From assembly GCA_023393235.1 (NCBI GenBank), contig JAEWMH010000171.1:1-37489 (forward strand): a stretch of 37,489 bases of DNA, in the 5' to 3' direction. Shown here piece after piece: positions 24,252 to 33,236 of this stretch. A program made the position numbers and the translations under genes. This stretch comes from Bacillota bacterium. GTDB lineage: Bacteria > Bacillota > Bacilli > Paenibacillales > NBRC-103111. The first letter of the stretch is position 1; each line of letters begins with the position of its first letter. A model generated the notes under the pieces. It ran no database searches and had not been told where the DNA came from. It was given only the letters and a program-made list of their open reading frames with translations.

Positions 24252-25493
24252 CTAGGTTGCTCCCGTTTCCGCCGCAGCGGGCTCCAGTGGCGCCCCAGCC
24301 TTTAACAAAGCTTTATTTTTCAAGAGCAAGAGGGATAAAAGCATCAGCAGGGCGCCGGTCGCCAGCATAATCCATTCAATAGCCACCTTATCTGCCATCG
24401 GGCCAAATACCAGCATCCCCATGGGCATCATGGAGCTGCTGATCATCCCGAACACCCCGAATACCCGGCCGGTGAAATCCTTGTCGACCCGGTCCTGAAG
24501 CAGTACAGTGGAGGGCGTATTGAACAAGGGCAAGGCCAAACCGAATATGGACATAAAACCGAGGTATATCCAGAAGAACGGCACTAATCCGAAGGCTACT
24601 GTACAAGCACCCATCACCACACCGGACAACGTCATGGAGTGGATCTTGTTGCGGAAGCCGCCCCAAGAGGCAATAAGCAGACCGCCCAGCATCATACCTA
24701 CGGAAAAGGTAATTTCAATGGCTACCAGCCGCCATACCTGGTCCCCGAAGCTGCGGGCGACCTGAAGCGGCGTGAGGAAGGCGGCAGGCGCCACCAGCAC
24801 AAAGAAAAACCCGCTGAAAATAAAGAACTGCTTGAGGTACGGATGGGTGGCAATAAACCGGACACCCTCCCGCAGATCGCCGAAATATCCGCCCTCCTGG
24901 GCCTTCTGCATCCGGTCATGGTCCTTAACCCGGAGAAACAGGAACAAGGTGCTCACCGCAATGAAGCAGGTCACCACGTCGATGAAGAAGATGGTGGATA
25001 GGGGGGCCAATCCCAGCAATGCGCCGCTGGCCATTGGGGCCACCAGCATAATCAAGGCCTGGATACTCCCGTTGATCCCGTTCACACGGGTTAGCTGGTC
25101 CTCGGGCACCAGCTGCGGCAGAATCGCCCCAACGGCAGGCGTCTGGACCGCCGAACCCAAAGCACGGATGGCCGACATCACGAAGAGCAGCCATAGGGAC
25201 TCATGCCCGGCCATAAACAACAGGGCCATAATTAGAGTCGTCAGCGCGATGGCGCTGTCGGAAATCATGATCAGCCGCTTGCGGTTATAGCGGTCGGCCC
25301 ATACTCCGGCGAAGGGTGACAGGAAGAAGGTGGGCAAAAAGCCGCACACAATGGCGATAGTCATCATGCTGCCGGATTGGGTGGTCAGGGTAATATGCCA
25401 GGTAATGGCGTATTGCACCAGGGCGGTGCCGAACAGGGATATGGTCTGAGTGGCAAGAAACAGGGTAATTCTTCGTTTCCAGTTGGTGTCCAT
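24252..25493 (-). CDS. MFS transporter, macrolide-efflux/EntS-like
   Basis: The 413-residue protein has the 12-helix pattern of major facilitator exporters. The loop after helix 2 reads GVWADRYNRKRLIMISD, the MFS motif A. TPAVGAILPQLVPEDQLTRVNG in the first half and FNTPSTVLLQDRVDKDFTGRVFG in the second are characteristic of the family of drug and siderophore exporters annotated as MFS_3 or EntS-like. It likely exports a hydrophobic compound by proton antiport. On the minus strand a TATAAT lies about 50 bp upstream, with an imperfect ATAAG/TTAT inverted repeat next to it. The substrate is unknown. Confidence 0.9.
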   Translation of the reverse strand: MDTNWKRRITLFLATQTISLFGTALVQYAITWHITLTTQSGSMMTIAIVCGFLPTFFLSPFAGVWADRYNRKRLIMISDSAIALTTLIMALLFMAGHESLWLLFVMSAIRALGSAVQTPAVGAILPQLVPEDQLTRVNGINGSIQALIMLVAPMASGALLGLAPLSTIFFIDVVTCFIAVSTLFLFLRVKDHDRMQKAQEGGYFGDLREGVRFIATHPYLKQFFIFSGFFFVLVAPAAFLTPLQVARSFGDQVWRLVAIEITFSVGMMLGGLLIASWGGFRNKIHSMTLSGVVMGACTVAFGLVPFFWIYLGFMSIFGLALPLFNTPSTVLLQDRVDKDFTGRVFGVFGMISSSMMPMGMLVFGPMADKVAIEWIMLATGALLMLLSLLLLKNKALLKAGAPLEPAAAETGAT

Positions 25494-25728
25494 CTTTCAG
25501 GGCACGCTCCGTTTCTTCAATTTTGAACGTTTCTTGACCATTATATCATAACCGATTCTTATAAATGTCCGCCCCAAGCCCGAGAATATCCGGAAAAAAT
25601 CATTGTAACGATTCTGCCCGCCGATGGGTTAGGGGAAACGGGATTGAAGACAGACCTAACGACAAATAGCGATGCTGAGAGATTCGTTAGAGCAGACTAT
25701 CTCGATTTTGGTGCAGGACACCGGGACC

Positions 25729-27843
25729 CTACTGCTGCCCCCCGGTCTGGCCCTGCGTGTTCGGCCGCTGACCGCGCTGGCCCTGCTGGCCGCTCATCTG
25801 GCCTTGGCCGCCCATGCTGCCATCCATACGGCCACCGCCCATACCGCCGCCCATGCCGCCGGAAGGCTTCGTGGTCACACCTGTCTCCGACAGATAGGTG
25901 ACCGGACCCGACGGCGTAAATTCCACCACCTTGGTGCCGCCGGAGAGGGTTCCGCCGCTGGTAAGCCCTGCTTCAGTCTGGCCCGATACAGTGCCGCCGG
26001 TATAGACGGTGTAGGTGCCGTCCTTACTGAGGCCGGGCGAAGCGAACACAATGGTCTGGAACTGCTTGGCGGGGGTGAAGGAAGATGCCACTTGGCCGCT
26101 TTTATCCGTCAGGGTTACCGTGGTGCCCGCTTTTTGGGCGGAGGAGAAGCTCATCATGACGGAATACGCGGAGGAATCCTCCGAAGGCGCCTGGGCCATG
26201 CCGGAGCTGCCTGCAGCCACCAGGGAGCCGCCGGTCATAGTGAAGGTGCCGTCGTAATCCAGCGCCCCGTTGCCGTTGTCGGACGGCCCGTTAACGGTAA
26301 CGGTTCCGCCCGACATTTTGATAAGCCCGTTGGAATCCAGCCCGTCGCCTGCGGCATTTACGGCGATGCTGCCGCCGGTAATATTCAGCCAGGTATCACC
26401 TGAGGCGCTGAAACCGTTTTGTCCCGGTCGGCCGTTTACGGATGAGCCGTCATTGCCGCCGCCTGCATTGATGCCATCGTCGCTGGCGGTCACCTCGATT
26501 TTGCCCCCGGCCAGAGTAATCTGCTTGCTTTCGATGCCTTCATAGCTCTTTTTGATGAAAATCGTACCGTTGGAAACCGTAAGCGCGGAATCCGCATGCA
26601 GCCCGTCGTCCCCGGAGGTGATGCTCAGCTCGCCACCGCCGATGGTCAGGGTATTGTTGCTGTGAATGGCATCGTCAGCGGAGTCAATGGTGAAGGCACC
26701 TCCGGTTATCGCCAGATCGGACGCTGCCTTAATGGCCTTGGCGCTGGAGGTTTGCGCGGCTGCGGCAGTGGTGGTTGCGGCGGTTGTTGTGCCAGCGGAG
26801 CCGCCAGCTGAACCCGCGTTGCCAGAGCCAGCCGGCGCGCCATTCCCTGCGGGAGCACCGCCCCCGAAGCCGCCGCCCATAGGCTGCCGGCTGTCCTCAG
26901 CCTTTGCCGCCGCATTGGCGCTGCCGCCGCCCGTGGTCAGGGCATATTGCCCGCCGGAGATCAGCAGGGAGCCTGCGGCCTGGATGCCGTCCTTGCCGGA
27001 GATCAGCTTGTAGGTCCCGCCGGACAAAGCGATATATCCCTTGTCCGCCTTCTCGTCATTGGTGGAGCGGAGGGCGTCGCCTTGCGCCTCCACCACAATG
27101 CTGCCATCCTTCACGGCCAGCATGTCCCGGCCCACAATGCCGTCATCCACGGAATAAACCGTAATCCGGCCGCCGGTGATCCGCAGCTCATCCTTGCTCA
27201 TGATACCATTGTTAAAATTGGCATTAACAGTGAGCGCCCCAGTGCCGTTGATGGTCAGATTATCCTTGCTGAACAGAGCCGCATTGGGCTCGTCAGCCTT
27301 GGGATCGCTATAAACATACTCCGCCGCATCCGTCAGGACATTCTCGGTGCCATCGGGCAAGGAAACCACCGTTTTGTCGGCGTTTTTCACATAAATGGCA
27401 GCACTGGAATTGCTGGTGATGTCCGCACCGTTCAGCACCAGCTTCACTGTTCCGGAGCCTTGGCTGTCTATGACAATTTGGCCATCGTTCAGCATACCGC
27501 TGATTACATACACACCGGGGAGCGCGATCATAACGGTAGACCCCTCCACGGCTGCGCCGGTCCCGGTAATGGCGGCGGTATTGCCTTGCAATTGGATGGT
27601 ATTGGGCTTTTCCTTGGTCCAGTCGGTATAGCTATCGTCAGAGGTGTAGGTGACCATTTTGGCGGTTACGGGACTTGCCGTCACATTGCCTTCCACGGCG
27701 GCGGAGGCTGCCGGAGAAGCAGAACCCGCAGCTGCAGAGGCGGATGCCGGGGGTGCTGCATTATCCGGAGCCGCACTGCAGGCGGCCAGGGCTGTCGACA
27801 ACAGGGCAAAGGACAGCAATTTGGTGGTTAAAGGGTTGCGCAT
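25729..27843 (-). CDS. DUF4353-type carbohydrate-binding domain lipoprotein with beta-helix repeats
   Basis: The 704-residue protein starts at ATG 27843 and has a lipoprotein signal ending LAAC (Cys22), followed by an Ala/Ser-rich linker. The body consists of repeated ~22-residue rungs of the type TIGGGELSITSGDDGLHAD and ITLAGGKIEVTASDDGINA, with SxDDGI turns. This predicts a right-handed beta-helix and fits the DUF4353 family annotated as carbohydrate-binding. An Ala/Gly/Thr-rich linker interrupts the helix at about residue 320. The last ~40 residues are Gly/Gln/Met-rich and probably disordered. An AAAGGATG ribosome binding site lies about 10 nt upstream. In other Firmicutes such proteins are often found near CotH kinases, but none is present here. 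Role at the cell surface is inferred. Confidence 0.85.
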   Translation of the reverse strand: MRNPLTTKLLSFALLSTALAACSAAPDNAAPPASASAAAGSASPAASAAVEGNVTASPVTAKMVTYTSDDSYTDWTKEKPNTIQLQGNTAAITGTGAAVEGSTVMIALPGVYVISGMLNDGQIVIDSQGSGTVKLVLNGADITSNSSAAIYVKNADKTVVSLPDGTENVLTDAAEYVYSDPKADEPNAALFSKDNLTINGTGALTVNANFNNGIMSKDELRITGGRITVYSVDDGIVGRDMLAVKDGSIVVEAQGDALRSTNDEKADKGYIALSGGTYKLISGKDGIQAAGSLLISGGQYALTTGGGSANAAAKAEDSRQPMGGGFGGGAPAGNGAPAGSGNAGSAGGSAGTTTAATTTAAAAQTSSAKAIKAASDLAITGGAFTIDSADDAIHSNNTLTIGGGELSITSGDDGLHADSALTVSNGTIFIKKSYEGIESKQITLAGGKIEVTASDDGINAGGGNDGSSVNGRPGQNGFSASGDTWLNITGGSIAVNAAGDGLDSNGLIKMSGGTVTVNGPSDNGNGALDYDGTFTMTGGSLVAAGSSGMAQAPSEDSSAYSVMMSFSSAQKAGTTVTLTDKSGQVASSFTPAKQFQTIVFASPGLSKDGTYTVYTGGTVSGQTEAGLTSGGTLSGGTKVVEFTPSGPVTYLSETGVTTKPSGGMGGGMGGGRMDGSMGGQGQMSGQQGQRGQRPNTQGQTGGQQ

Positions 27844-27950
27844 ATTCTGCACCCATCCTTTCGGTCTTGGAATACCTCTACAGTATCCTCCCAAGCTGAA
27901 AGCCCCCTGAACCCTCTCTGAAAGTTGGCTGTGAATGTGCCTGTAATAGA

Positions 27951-27978
27951 AAAGGACCCGTTCCATCATGAACGGGCC
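27951..27978 (-). terminator. Intrinsic terminator of the SRPBCC gene
   Basis: On the minus strand GGCCCGTTC pairs with GAACGGGTC (one G-T) around a 6-nt loop, followed by CTTTTC. It lies 17 bp after the stop codon. Confidence 0.75.
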
Positions 27979-27994
27979 CCGCTGCAATGCTTCT

Positions 27995-28510
27995 TTATTT
28001 TACCGAAGGCAGATAGTCCTCCAGGCGGCTCCAGGTTTCCAGGATGCCCTGCTCCATCCCCATCTCCATCACCTGGCGCAGACTCTCTTCCGTATCGAAG
28101 ATGCTGCGGCATACCACCCGGGTGTTGTCTCCGTCAGCGGCAAAGGAGAGCTCCACCTCCGTGGCGGGCATTCCCTCCGCCTCATTGCCCTCGGCATCGG
28201 AGAAATAGTCGGTATAGGTAAGGGCTTTGGGAGCGTCAATCGTGCCATACACACCCTTGCCCCAGGATTCCATGCCATAGAAGTCTCCCTGATCGGGATC
28301 CTCGCATTTCATACAATAATGCCAGACGCCTCCGGGCCGCAGGTCGACGGTGCAATGAGGCATACTCCAGCCCCGGGGACCCCACCAATGCTTCAAGTGC
28401 CCGGCTTCTGTGAATGCCCGGAAAACCAGCTCCCGCGGAGCATCAAAGGTTTTCTCCAGAATAAACTCCCGGCCTTCCATCCGGACAGCGGTTTTGCTTG
28501 CCTCTGCCAT
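27995..28510 (-). CDS. SRPBCC family protein (AHSA1-like)
   Basis: The 171-residue protein is a START-like/AHSA1 domain. It has EFILEKTFDAPRELVFRAFTEAGHLKHWWGPRGW at its N-terminus, with the family's xxWWGP block, and ends in MEQGILETWSRLEDYL. The fold forms a hydrophobic ligand cavity; most bacterial members have no known ligand. ATG 28510 is chosen for its GGAGGG 7 nt upstream. An in-frame start at 28546 would add 12 residues. It is probably transcribed alone, since a terminator follows and the preceding 280 bp (28511-28792) hold no gene. Confidence 0.92.
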   Translation of the reverse strand: MAEASKTAVRMEGREFILEKTFDAPRELVFRAFTEAGHLKHWWGPRGWSMPHCTVDLRPGGVWHYCMKCEDPDQGDFYGMESWGKGVYGTIDAPKALTYTDYFSDAEGNEAEGMPATEVELSFAADGDNTRVVCRSIFDTEESLRQVMEMGMEQGILETWSRLEDYLPSVK

Positions 28511-28792
28511 CGCAATTCCCTCCTGTGGGCTTGTCCGGTGAAGCACCCTGGCATTTCACGGACAGACGCCTTGAATGGTCTTCACCGTTACTATATCCCA
28601 GGGACAGGCTTTCCGCAATGAATTTATTACAGATTTGTGAACAAGCTCATAGCGACTCAGGCTGCGGTTCCCGCCGCACCGTATTCCGATGAAATATCGA
28701 AGAAGACCCTCAAACTGGCTCTGCTGGTTTCGAGGCTTCCATAACATATCCGGCCTGCGGCACAGACCATGTTATTTCAGGGCAGCGCCCGG

Positions 28793-30241
28793 TTAATTCT
28801 CCTGCAGGCTGGGGGCAAAGCTCCGTTCATCCGCTAAGGAGGCGTGGCTTTTTTCCCACATGGCTTCGATTTCCTCCAGGGATTTGCCCTTGGTTTCGGG
28901 AACCTGGGACATGGTAAACAGGAAGGTGAACAGCGCAGCCGCTCCGTAAATCCAGAAGGTTTTGCCCGGTCCGATGGAGGACAGGAGAGACGGGAACGAC
29001 TGGGAAACCACAAAGTTCATCGCCCAAAGCGCCATATTGGCAATTGCCGTGGCCACACCCCGGATACGGTTGGGGAACATCTCCGCCAACAGCACCCACA
29101 CAACTGCGCCCAGGGACACGGCGAAGGCGGCCACATAAGCAAGAATACACACCATAATCATTATGCCCCCGGTTTGCCCCAGCTCAAAGGACACTCCGAT
29201 CAGGAGCAGACTTACGGTCATCACCCCCGAGCCGATCAAGAGAAGCAGCTTGCGGCCCAGCTTATCAACCAGCCACAAGGACAGGGCGGTGAACACCACA
29301 TTCACGACACCGACCAGCAGAGTTTGCAAAAGTGAGCCGCTGGTGCCCGAGCCGGTCTGCCGGAATATCTCCGGCGCATAATACATCACCGCGTTGATCC
29401 CCGTGATCTGCTGGGTCATGGCCACAATCGTACCGATAACCAGGATCTTCCTGGTTTTGCCCTTCATCAGCTGGCGGGCCGCCTCCCCGAAGGAAAGCTT
29501 GGTCTCCTCGGTAAAGGAGCGTTTGATGTCCAGCACTTCCTGCCGGGCGGCGGTATTCCCGTGAATCCGCAGCAGGATGGGCAGCGCCTCCTCCGCTCTG
29601 CCCTTTTGGATCAGCCAGCGGGGGCTTTCCGGAACGAAAAACAGCAGGATCAGAAACAGGGTACCCGGCACCACACCGGCCCCGAACATAAAGCGCCAGC
29701 CGGAGGTGATGTTCCAAGCCTCATTCCCGGCTCCCGCAATGAAATAGGAGAGCAGCATTCCGCTGAGAATGGCGGTAACGGTCGCCATTTGGGTCATGGC
29801 CACCAGCCTGCCGCGGTACTTGGCCGGGGCAATCTCCGCATTGTACATGGGGCACAGGGAGCAGTTGATGCCGATAGCCACACCCTCCAGCATGCGCAGG
29901 GCGATAAACGGCACCAGCCCGCCCGCCAGCGCGGAGCCGCCGATGCCGATGATGTAGAGCAGGGCGGATACGATCAGCACCCGCTTGCGTCCGAAACGGT
30001 TGCCCATCATGCCTGCGAAGGCTGCCCCGGCGATACAGCCGATAATGATGCACGAGACGGTCCAGCCCAGCATGGCGTCACCCAAGCCAAAGCGCAGGCG
30101 GAGATAGCCGTTGGCGCCGGACATCACCGAGGTGTCGAAGCCGAATAGAAAGCCGCCCAACGCGGCGACTAAGGATACGAGTATCACAAACCGGAGACTG
30201 CCTTTTTCCGATGTCTGTGTAAGAATGGTGTCGGAATTCAT
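28793..30241 (-). CDS. Sugar porter family MFS transporter (XylE/AraE type)
   Basis: The 482-residue protein is a 12-helix proton-coupled sugar symporter. It has GGFLFGFDTSVMSGA in helix 1, GRKR after helix 2, PESPRWLIQKGR in the central loop, TQQITGINAVMYYAPEIF in helix 7, and the C-terminal VPETKGKSLEEIE, all sugar-porter signatures. The substrate is probably a pentose or hexose such as xylose, arabinose or inositol. GGAAGGAGG lies 8 nt upstream of the start. The 192-bp gap to the response-regulator gene has a TATACT -10 at 30264-30269 (minus reading) without a good -35. That fits a promoter that needs an activator, which could be the adjacent YesN-type regulator. Confidence 0.93.
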   Translation of the reverse strand: MNSDTILTQTSEKGSLRFVILVSLVAALGGFLFGFDTSVMSGANGYLRLRFGLGDAMLGWTVSCIIIGCIAGAAFAGMMGNRFGRKRVLIVSALLYIIGIGGSALAGGLVPFIALRMLEGVAIGINCSLCPMYNAEIAPAKYRGRLVAMTQMATVTAILSGMLLSYFIAGAGNEAWNITSGWRFMFGAGVVPGTLFLILLFFVPESPRWLIQKGRAEEALPILLRIHGNTAARQEVLDIKRSFTEETKLSFGEAARQLMKGKTRKILVIGTIVAMTQQITGINAVMYYAPEIFRQTGSGTSGSLLQTLLVGVVNVVFTALSLWLVDKLGRKLLLLIGSGVMTVSLLLIGVSFELGQTGGIMIMVCILAYVAAFAVSLGAVVWVLLAEMFPNRIRGVATAIANMALWAMNFVVSQSFPSLLSSIGPGKTFWIYGAAALFTFLFTMSQVPETKGKSLEEIEAMWEKSHASLADERSFAPSLQEN

Positions 30242-30433
30242 CGGTCATTCCTCCTTCCTCTCCAGTATAGCGCGGGCTGTATGTAAGGAAGGGGTCCAAC
30301 TCCAGCAGGTTTTTGGCGGATTCCCAGCACTTCTTTGTGATCCGGGCCGCTGCGGCCCGCCGAAGACACAGGAGTAGCATTATTTTAAGGCGGGCGGCAA
30401 AATGATGCGGCTTTCCGAATATTCCGTTCCTTC

Positions 30434-31786
30434 TTACCCGTCCTCCGCCTCTCCGCTGCGGCTGTCCCGGTACTCCGTGGGGGTAAGGCCGGTTACTTTC
30501 TTGAATACGCGGCTGAAATAATTGGGGTCATTGTAGCCCGCCAGATAGCAGATTTCCTTCTGGCTGTAGCCGCCCTGGGCCATCAGCTCCTTGGCCCTGC
30601 CGATCCGCAGGGAGGTCAGGTAGTCGATGAAGGTTTCGCCGGTCTGCTGCTTGAAGATTTTGCTGAAATAATACGCGTTGAGATGGACGTGATCCGCCGC
30701 CTTCTCCAAAGACAGCTCCTCGGTGTAATGAGCACGGATGAAGGCCTTGGCCTTGTCCATCAGGGTGGCGGTCTCCTCCTCCCGCTCCTGGCGGATGCGG
30801 GCCATGGCAGCCAGCACATAGCTGCGGTCCTCTCTACGGGAGGCCTCCCCCTGCGGCTCGCACTCATACAGCAGGCGCTCCTCCGACTTGAGATCGGCGA
30901 AGAAAACTGCCGGCCCTCCCGGTTGGGCCGTGCCGGAGGCAAACACCGCCTCGTAGTAGGAGCGGTGCCACCCGGCAGCACCCTCCTGCAGCGTACCGAT
31001 GCCAAGCGAAACAGACAGCTCCAGCCGGGTCAGGGCATATTCCCTCAGCTGCTCTCCGAAGCGGCGGACGCCGATCATCCAGTCCGCCTCTTGCCCCTCC
31101 GGGGGCATCCGCAGGAACAGAGCCAAATGGTGGTCCACCGGGGAGCTGGTGATACCCTGCCCGAAGCCTGCCGTCATCCGCCGGAAGGCGTCGTACAGCC
31201 TCCGCTCCGCAGCCTCCGGCACAGCGGGCATAGCGGCTACCACCGCCAGCCCCCGGTCCAGAGGGAAATCCAGCCAGTCTGGTGACGGACTGCCTGGTCC
31301 TTCCGGACGGGAGCGCAGCATCAAGGACATGGCCAGCTCGCTCTCCGCCAGGGGCAGGAGCTGGGATACCCGGTCCTGCAGCAAAAGCTCCGCCGCCCGC
31401 TTCTGCTTCTCCCGGTCCAGCTCTTCCGTGAGCCGCTGGAGCAGCAGCACAATCTCCTCCTGGGAGGCGGGTTTGACGATGTATTCCTTCACTCCCAGGG
31501 ACAACGCTTCTTTGGCGTAGGAAAAATAATCGTAGGCGGTCACCATCACCAGCTTGGCCTCCGGCAGGAAGGAGCGGATTTCCCGGAGCGCCTCCAGTCC
31601 CTGAATTCCCGGCATGTTCACGTCCATAAAGATGATATGCGGACGCTCCTCCGCCGCCAGCTCAATGGCCCCCCGGCCGTTCTCCGCATGGGTGACGGTG
31701 AACCTGCCCGGCATCGACCTCCCGATGATCCATTCCAGTCCCTCCCGCTCCAATGGCTCGTCATCCGCGATGAGAAGACGGTACAT
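30434..31786 (-). CDS. YesN-type response regulator with AraC DNA-binding domain
   Basis: The 450-residue protein has an N-terminal receiver (LLIADDEPLEREGL, the phospho-Asp in IIFMDVNMP, VTAYDYFSYAKEAL, and Lys in YIVKPAS), a ~200-residue middle region, and a C-terminal AraC-type double HTH (LSLEKAADHVHLNAYYFSKIF and ICYLAGYNDPNYFSRVFK). ATG 31786 is chosen because AGGAGGGG lies 6 nt upstream; the ATG at 31792 would touch it. The gene overlaps the kinase gene by 26 bp. It is the DNA-binding output of the kinase upstream, and probably controls the sugar porter downstream. Confidence 0.95.
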   Translation of the reverse strand: MYRLLIADDEPLEREGLEWIIGRSMPGRFTVTHAENGRGAIELAAEERPHIIFMDVNMPGIQGLEALREIRSFLPEAKLVMVTAYDYFSYAKEALSLGVKEYIVKPASQEEIVLLLQRLTEELDREKQKRAAELLLQDRVSQLLPLAESELAMSLMLRSRPEGPGSPSPDWLDFPLDRGLAVVAAMPAVPEAAERRLYDAFRRMTAGFGQGITSSPVDHHLALFLRMPPEGQEADWMIGVRRFGEQLREYALTRLELSVSLGIGTLQEGAAGWHRSYYEAVFASGTAQPGGPAVFFADLKSEERLLYECEPQGEASRREDRSYVLAAMARIRQEREEETATLMDKAKAFIRAHYTEELSLEKAADHVHLNAYYFSKIFKQQTGETFIDYLTSLRIGRAKELMAQGGYSQKEICYLAGYNDPNYFSRVFKKVTGLTPTEYRDSRSGEAEDG

Positions 31787-33236
31787 GAGCATCCCCTCCT
31801 TCCATGATGCGCGGGTTCTTCACGGGGTTCGGCACCCGCATCCGGATCCGTGTGCCCTGCCCCGGCGCGCTTTCGATCTCCACCAGATCCTCCCGTCCGC
31901 AGGCCAGCTCCAGCCGGCGGAATACATTGCGGACTCCCATCCCTGTGGAGCCGCTGCCGGACGAAACAGGTCCGCCTCCCGGCTCCAGCAGCGCCGCCCG
32001 CCGTTCCGGGTCCATGCCCTGTCCGTTATCGGCGATTTCAATGACGGTATCACCGCCGTCCCGCCGCAGCACGATTCTGATCTGTCCGCCGCTCTCCAGT
32101 CTTTCCACCCCATGGACAAAAGCATTCTCCACCAAGGGCTGCAGCAAAAGCGTCGGCACGGGCGTGTGCAGCGCCTCCTCCTCCACCTGGAATAACACCT
32201 GCACCCGGCCCCGGAAGCGGGCCTCCTGAATGCCCAGATAGGTGCGGACGTGGGTCAGCTCCTCCCGCAGGGTAGTGGCCGCATCCAAACTGCGCAGATT
32301 GTAGCGCAGAAGCTGTGAAAGCTGGACGGTAAAGCCGCTGGTTTTATCCGCACCCTCCAGCAGGGCCATTTTGGACAGGGAATTTAAGGTGTTGAACAAA
32401 AAGTGGGGATTAATCTGGCTCTGCAGCGCCTGCAGCTCCAAGGTCTTCACCAGCCGCTCCTGCTCGGAGAGCCGCCGGTCCTTGGCAATGGACGCCCGCA
32501 AACCCTCCAGCATCTGCCGGAAGGAGGCGGTCAGAGTGTCCAGCTCACTGCCGGAACGGGCTTCTGGAAGCCGCGGCTCCAGATTGCCTGAGGACACCGC
32601 CTCCGCCGCCCGGACCAGCTGGTTCACCGGCTCCGTCACACTCCGGGACACCCAAATGGCCATGGCTACACTCAGCAGGGTGCCGATGGCAAACACCGCA
32701 ATCCCCAGGCGGTTCAGCCGCTCATTCTCCGCCTGGATGCCGGCGTACAGGGGACGGTATGCCGCCAGCTCCTGGCCCGCCAGCCGCTGCCCGCCTTCAC
32801 GGATATAGCCGAGGGTGGTCTCGGCCTCCCGGTACCGGTCCAGGGCGGCGGAGACCTGCCCCGACTGCGCAGCCCTCAAGCTGCCGCCAGCCTGTTCCCC
32901 CAGGGTGGCCAGCATACCGGCGTGGCCCTTCAGGGAGGCGGCGTATTCATGCCCGCCCGCCTGGCCCTCCAGGGAGCCGCGCAGCCGCTCCAGCTCCGCA
33001 AGGGCGATACCCGCACGGGTTTCTTCACCGGGTACGGGATGGATCAGATATTCGTTCAACGCCGTGATGCCGGCCTCTGCAGCCTGCACGGTCTCCTGAT
33101 ACAGCAGAAGCCGGTTCATCATCAGGCAGTACCCGTCCTGCACCAGCCTGCCGCTCTGAAACACCAGGAACAGCACCGCACTCATCATCGCGGCCAATAG
33201 AGGGACCAACACCAGAAGACGCCGCCGGACCGTCAT
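31761..33236 (-). CDS. YesM/LytS-type sensor histidine kinase
   Basis: The 491-residue protein has two transmembrane helices (~8-28 and ~177-197) that bracket a helical extracytoplasmic sensor of about 150 residues. A HAMP domain (~198-250) and the His_kinase block with the phospho-acceptor His in QINPHFLFNTLNS follow. The C-terminus is a HATPase domain (LLLQPLVENAFVHG as N box, IADNGQGM as G1). This is the kinase partner of YesN-type regulators. Its start overlaps the stop of the sugar-binding protein gene as ATGA, so the two products are made together and likely interact outside the membrane. Confidence 0.95.
   Translation of the reverse strand: MTVRRRLLVLVPLLAAMMSAVLFLVFQSGRLVQDGYCLMMNRLLLYQETVQAAEAGITALNEYLIHPVPGEETRAGIALAELERLRGSLEGQAGGHEYAASLKGHAGMLATLGEQAGGSLRAAQSGQVSAALDRYREAETTLGYIREGGQRLAGQELAAYRPLYAGIQAENERLNRLGIAVFAIGTLLSVAMAIWVSRSVTEPVNQLVRAAEAVSSGNLEPRLPEARSGSELDTLTASFRQMLEGLRASIAKDRRLSEQERLVKTLELQALQSQINPHFLFNTLNSLSKMALLEGADKTSGFTVQLSQLLRYNLRSLDAATTLREELTHVRTYLGIQEARFRGRVQVLFQVEEEALHTPVPTLLLQPLVENAFVHGVERLESGGQIRIVLRRDGGDTVIEIADNGQGMDPERRAALLEPGGGPVSSGSGSTGMGVRNVFRRLELACGREDLVEIESAPGQGTRIRMRVPNPVKNPRIMEGGDAHVPSSHRG

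Noticed and set aside
28737..28778. Terminator-like inverted repeat ATAACAT/ATGTTAT
   Set aside because: Only seven pairs around a ~22-nt loop, AT-rich and without a T-tract.
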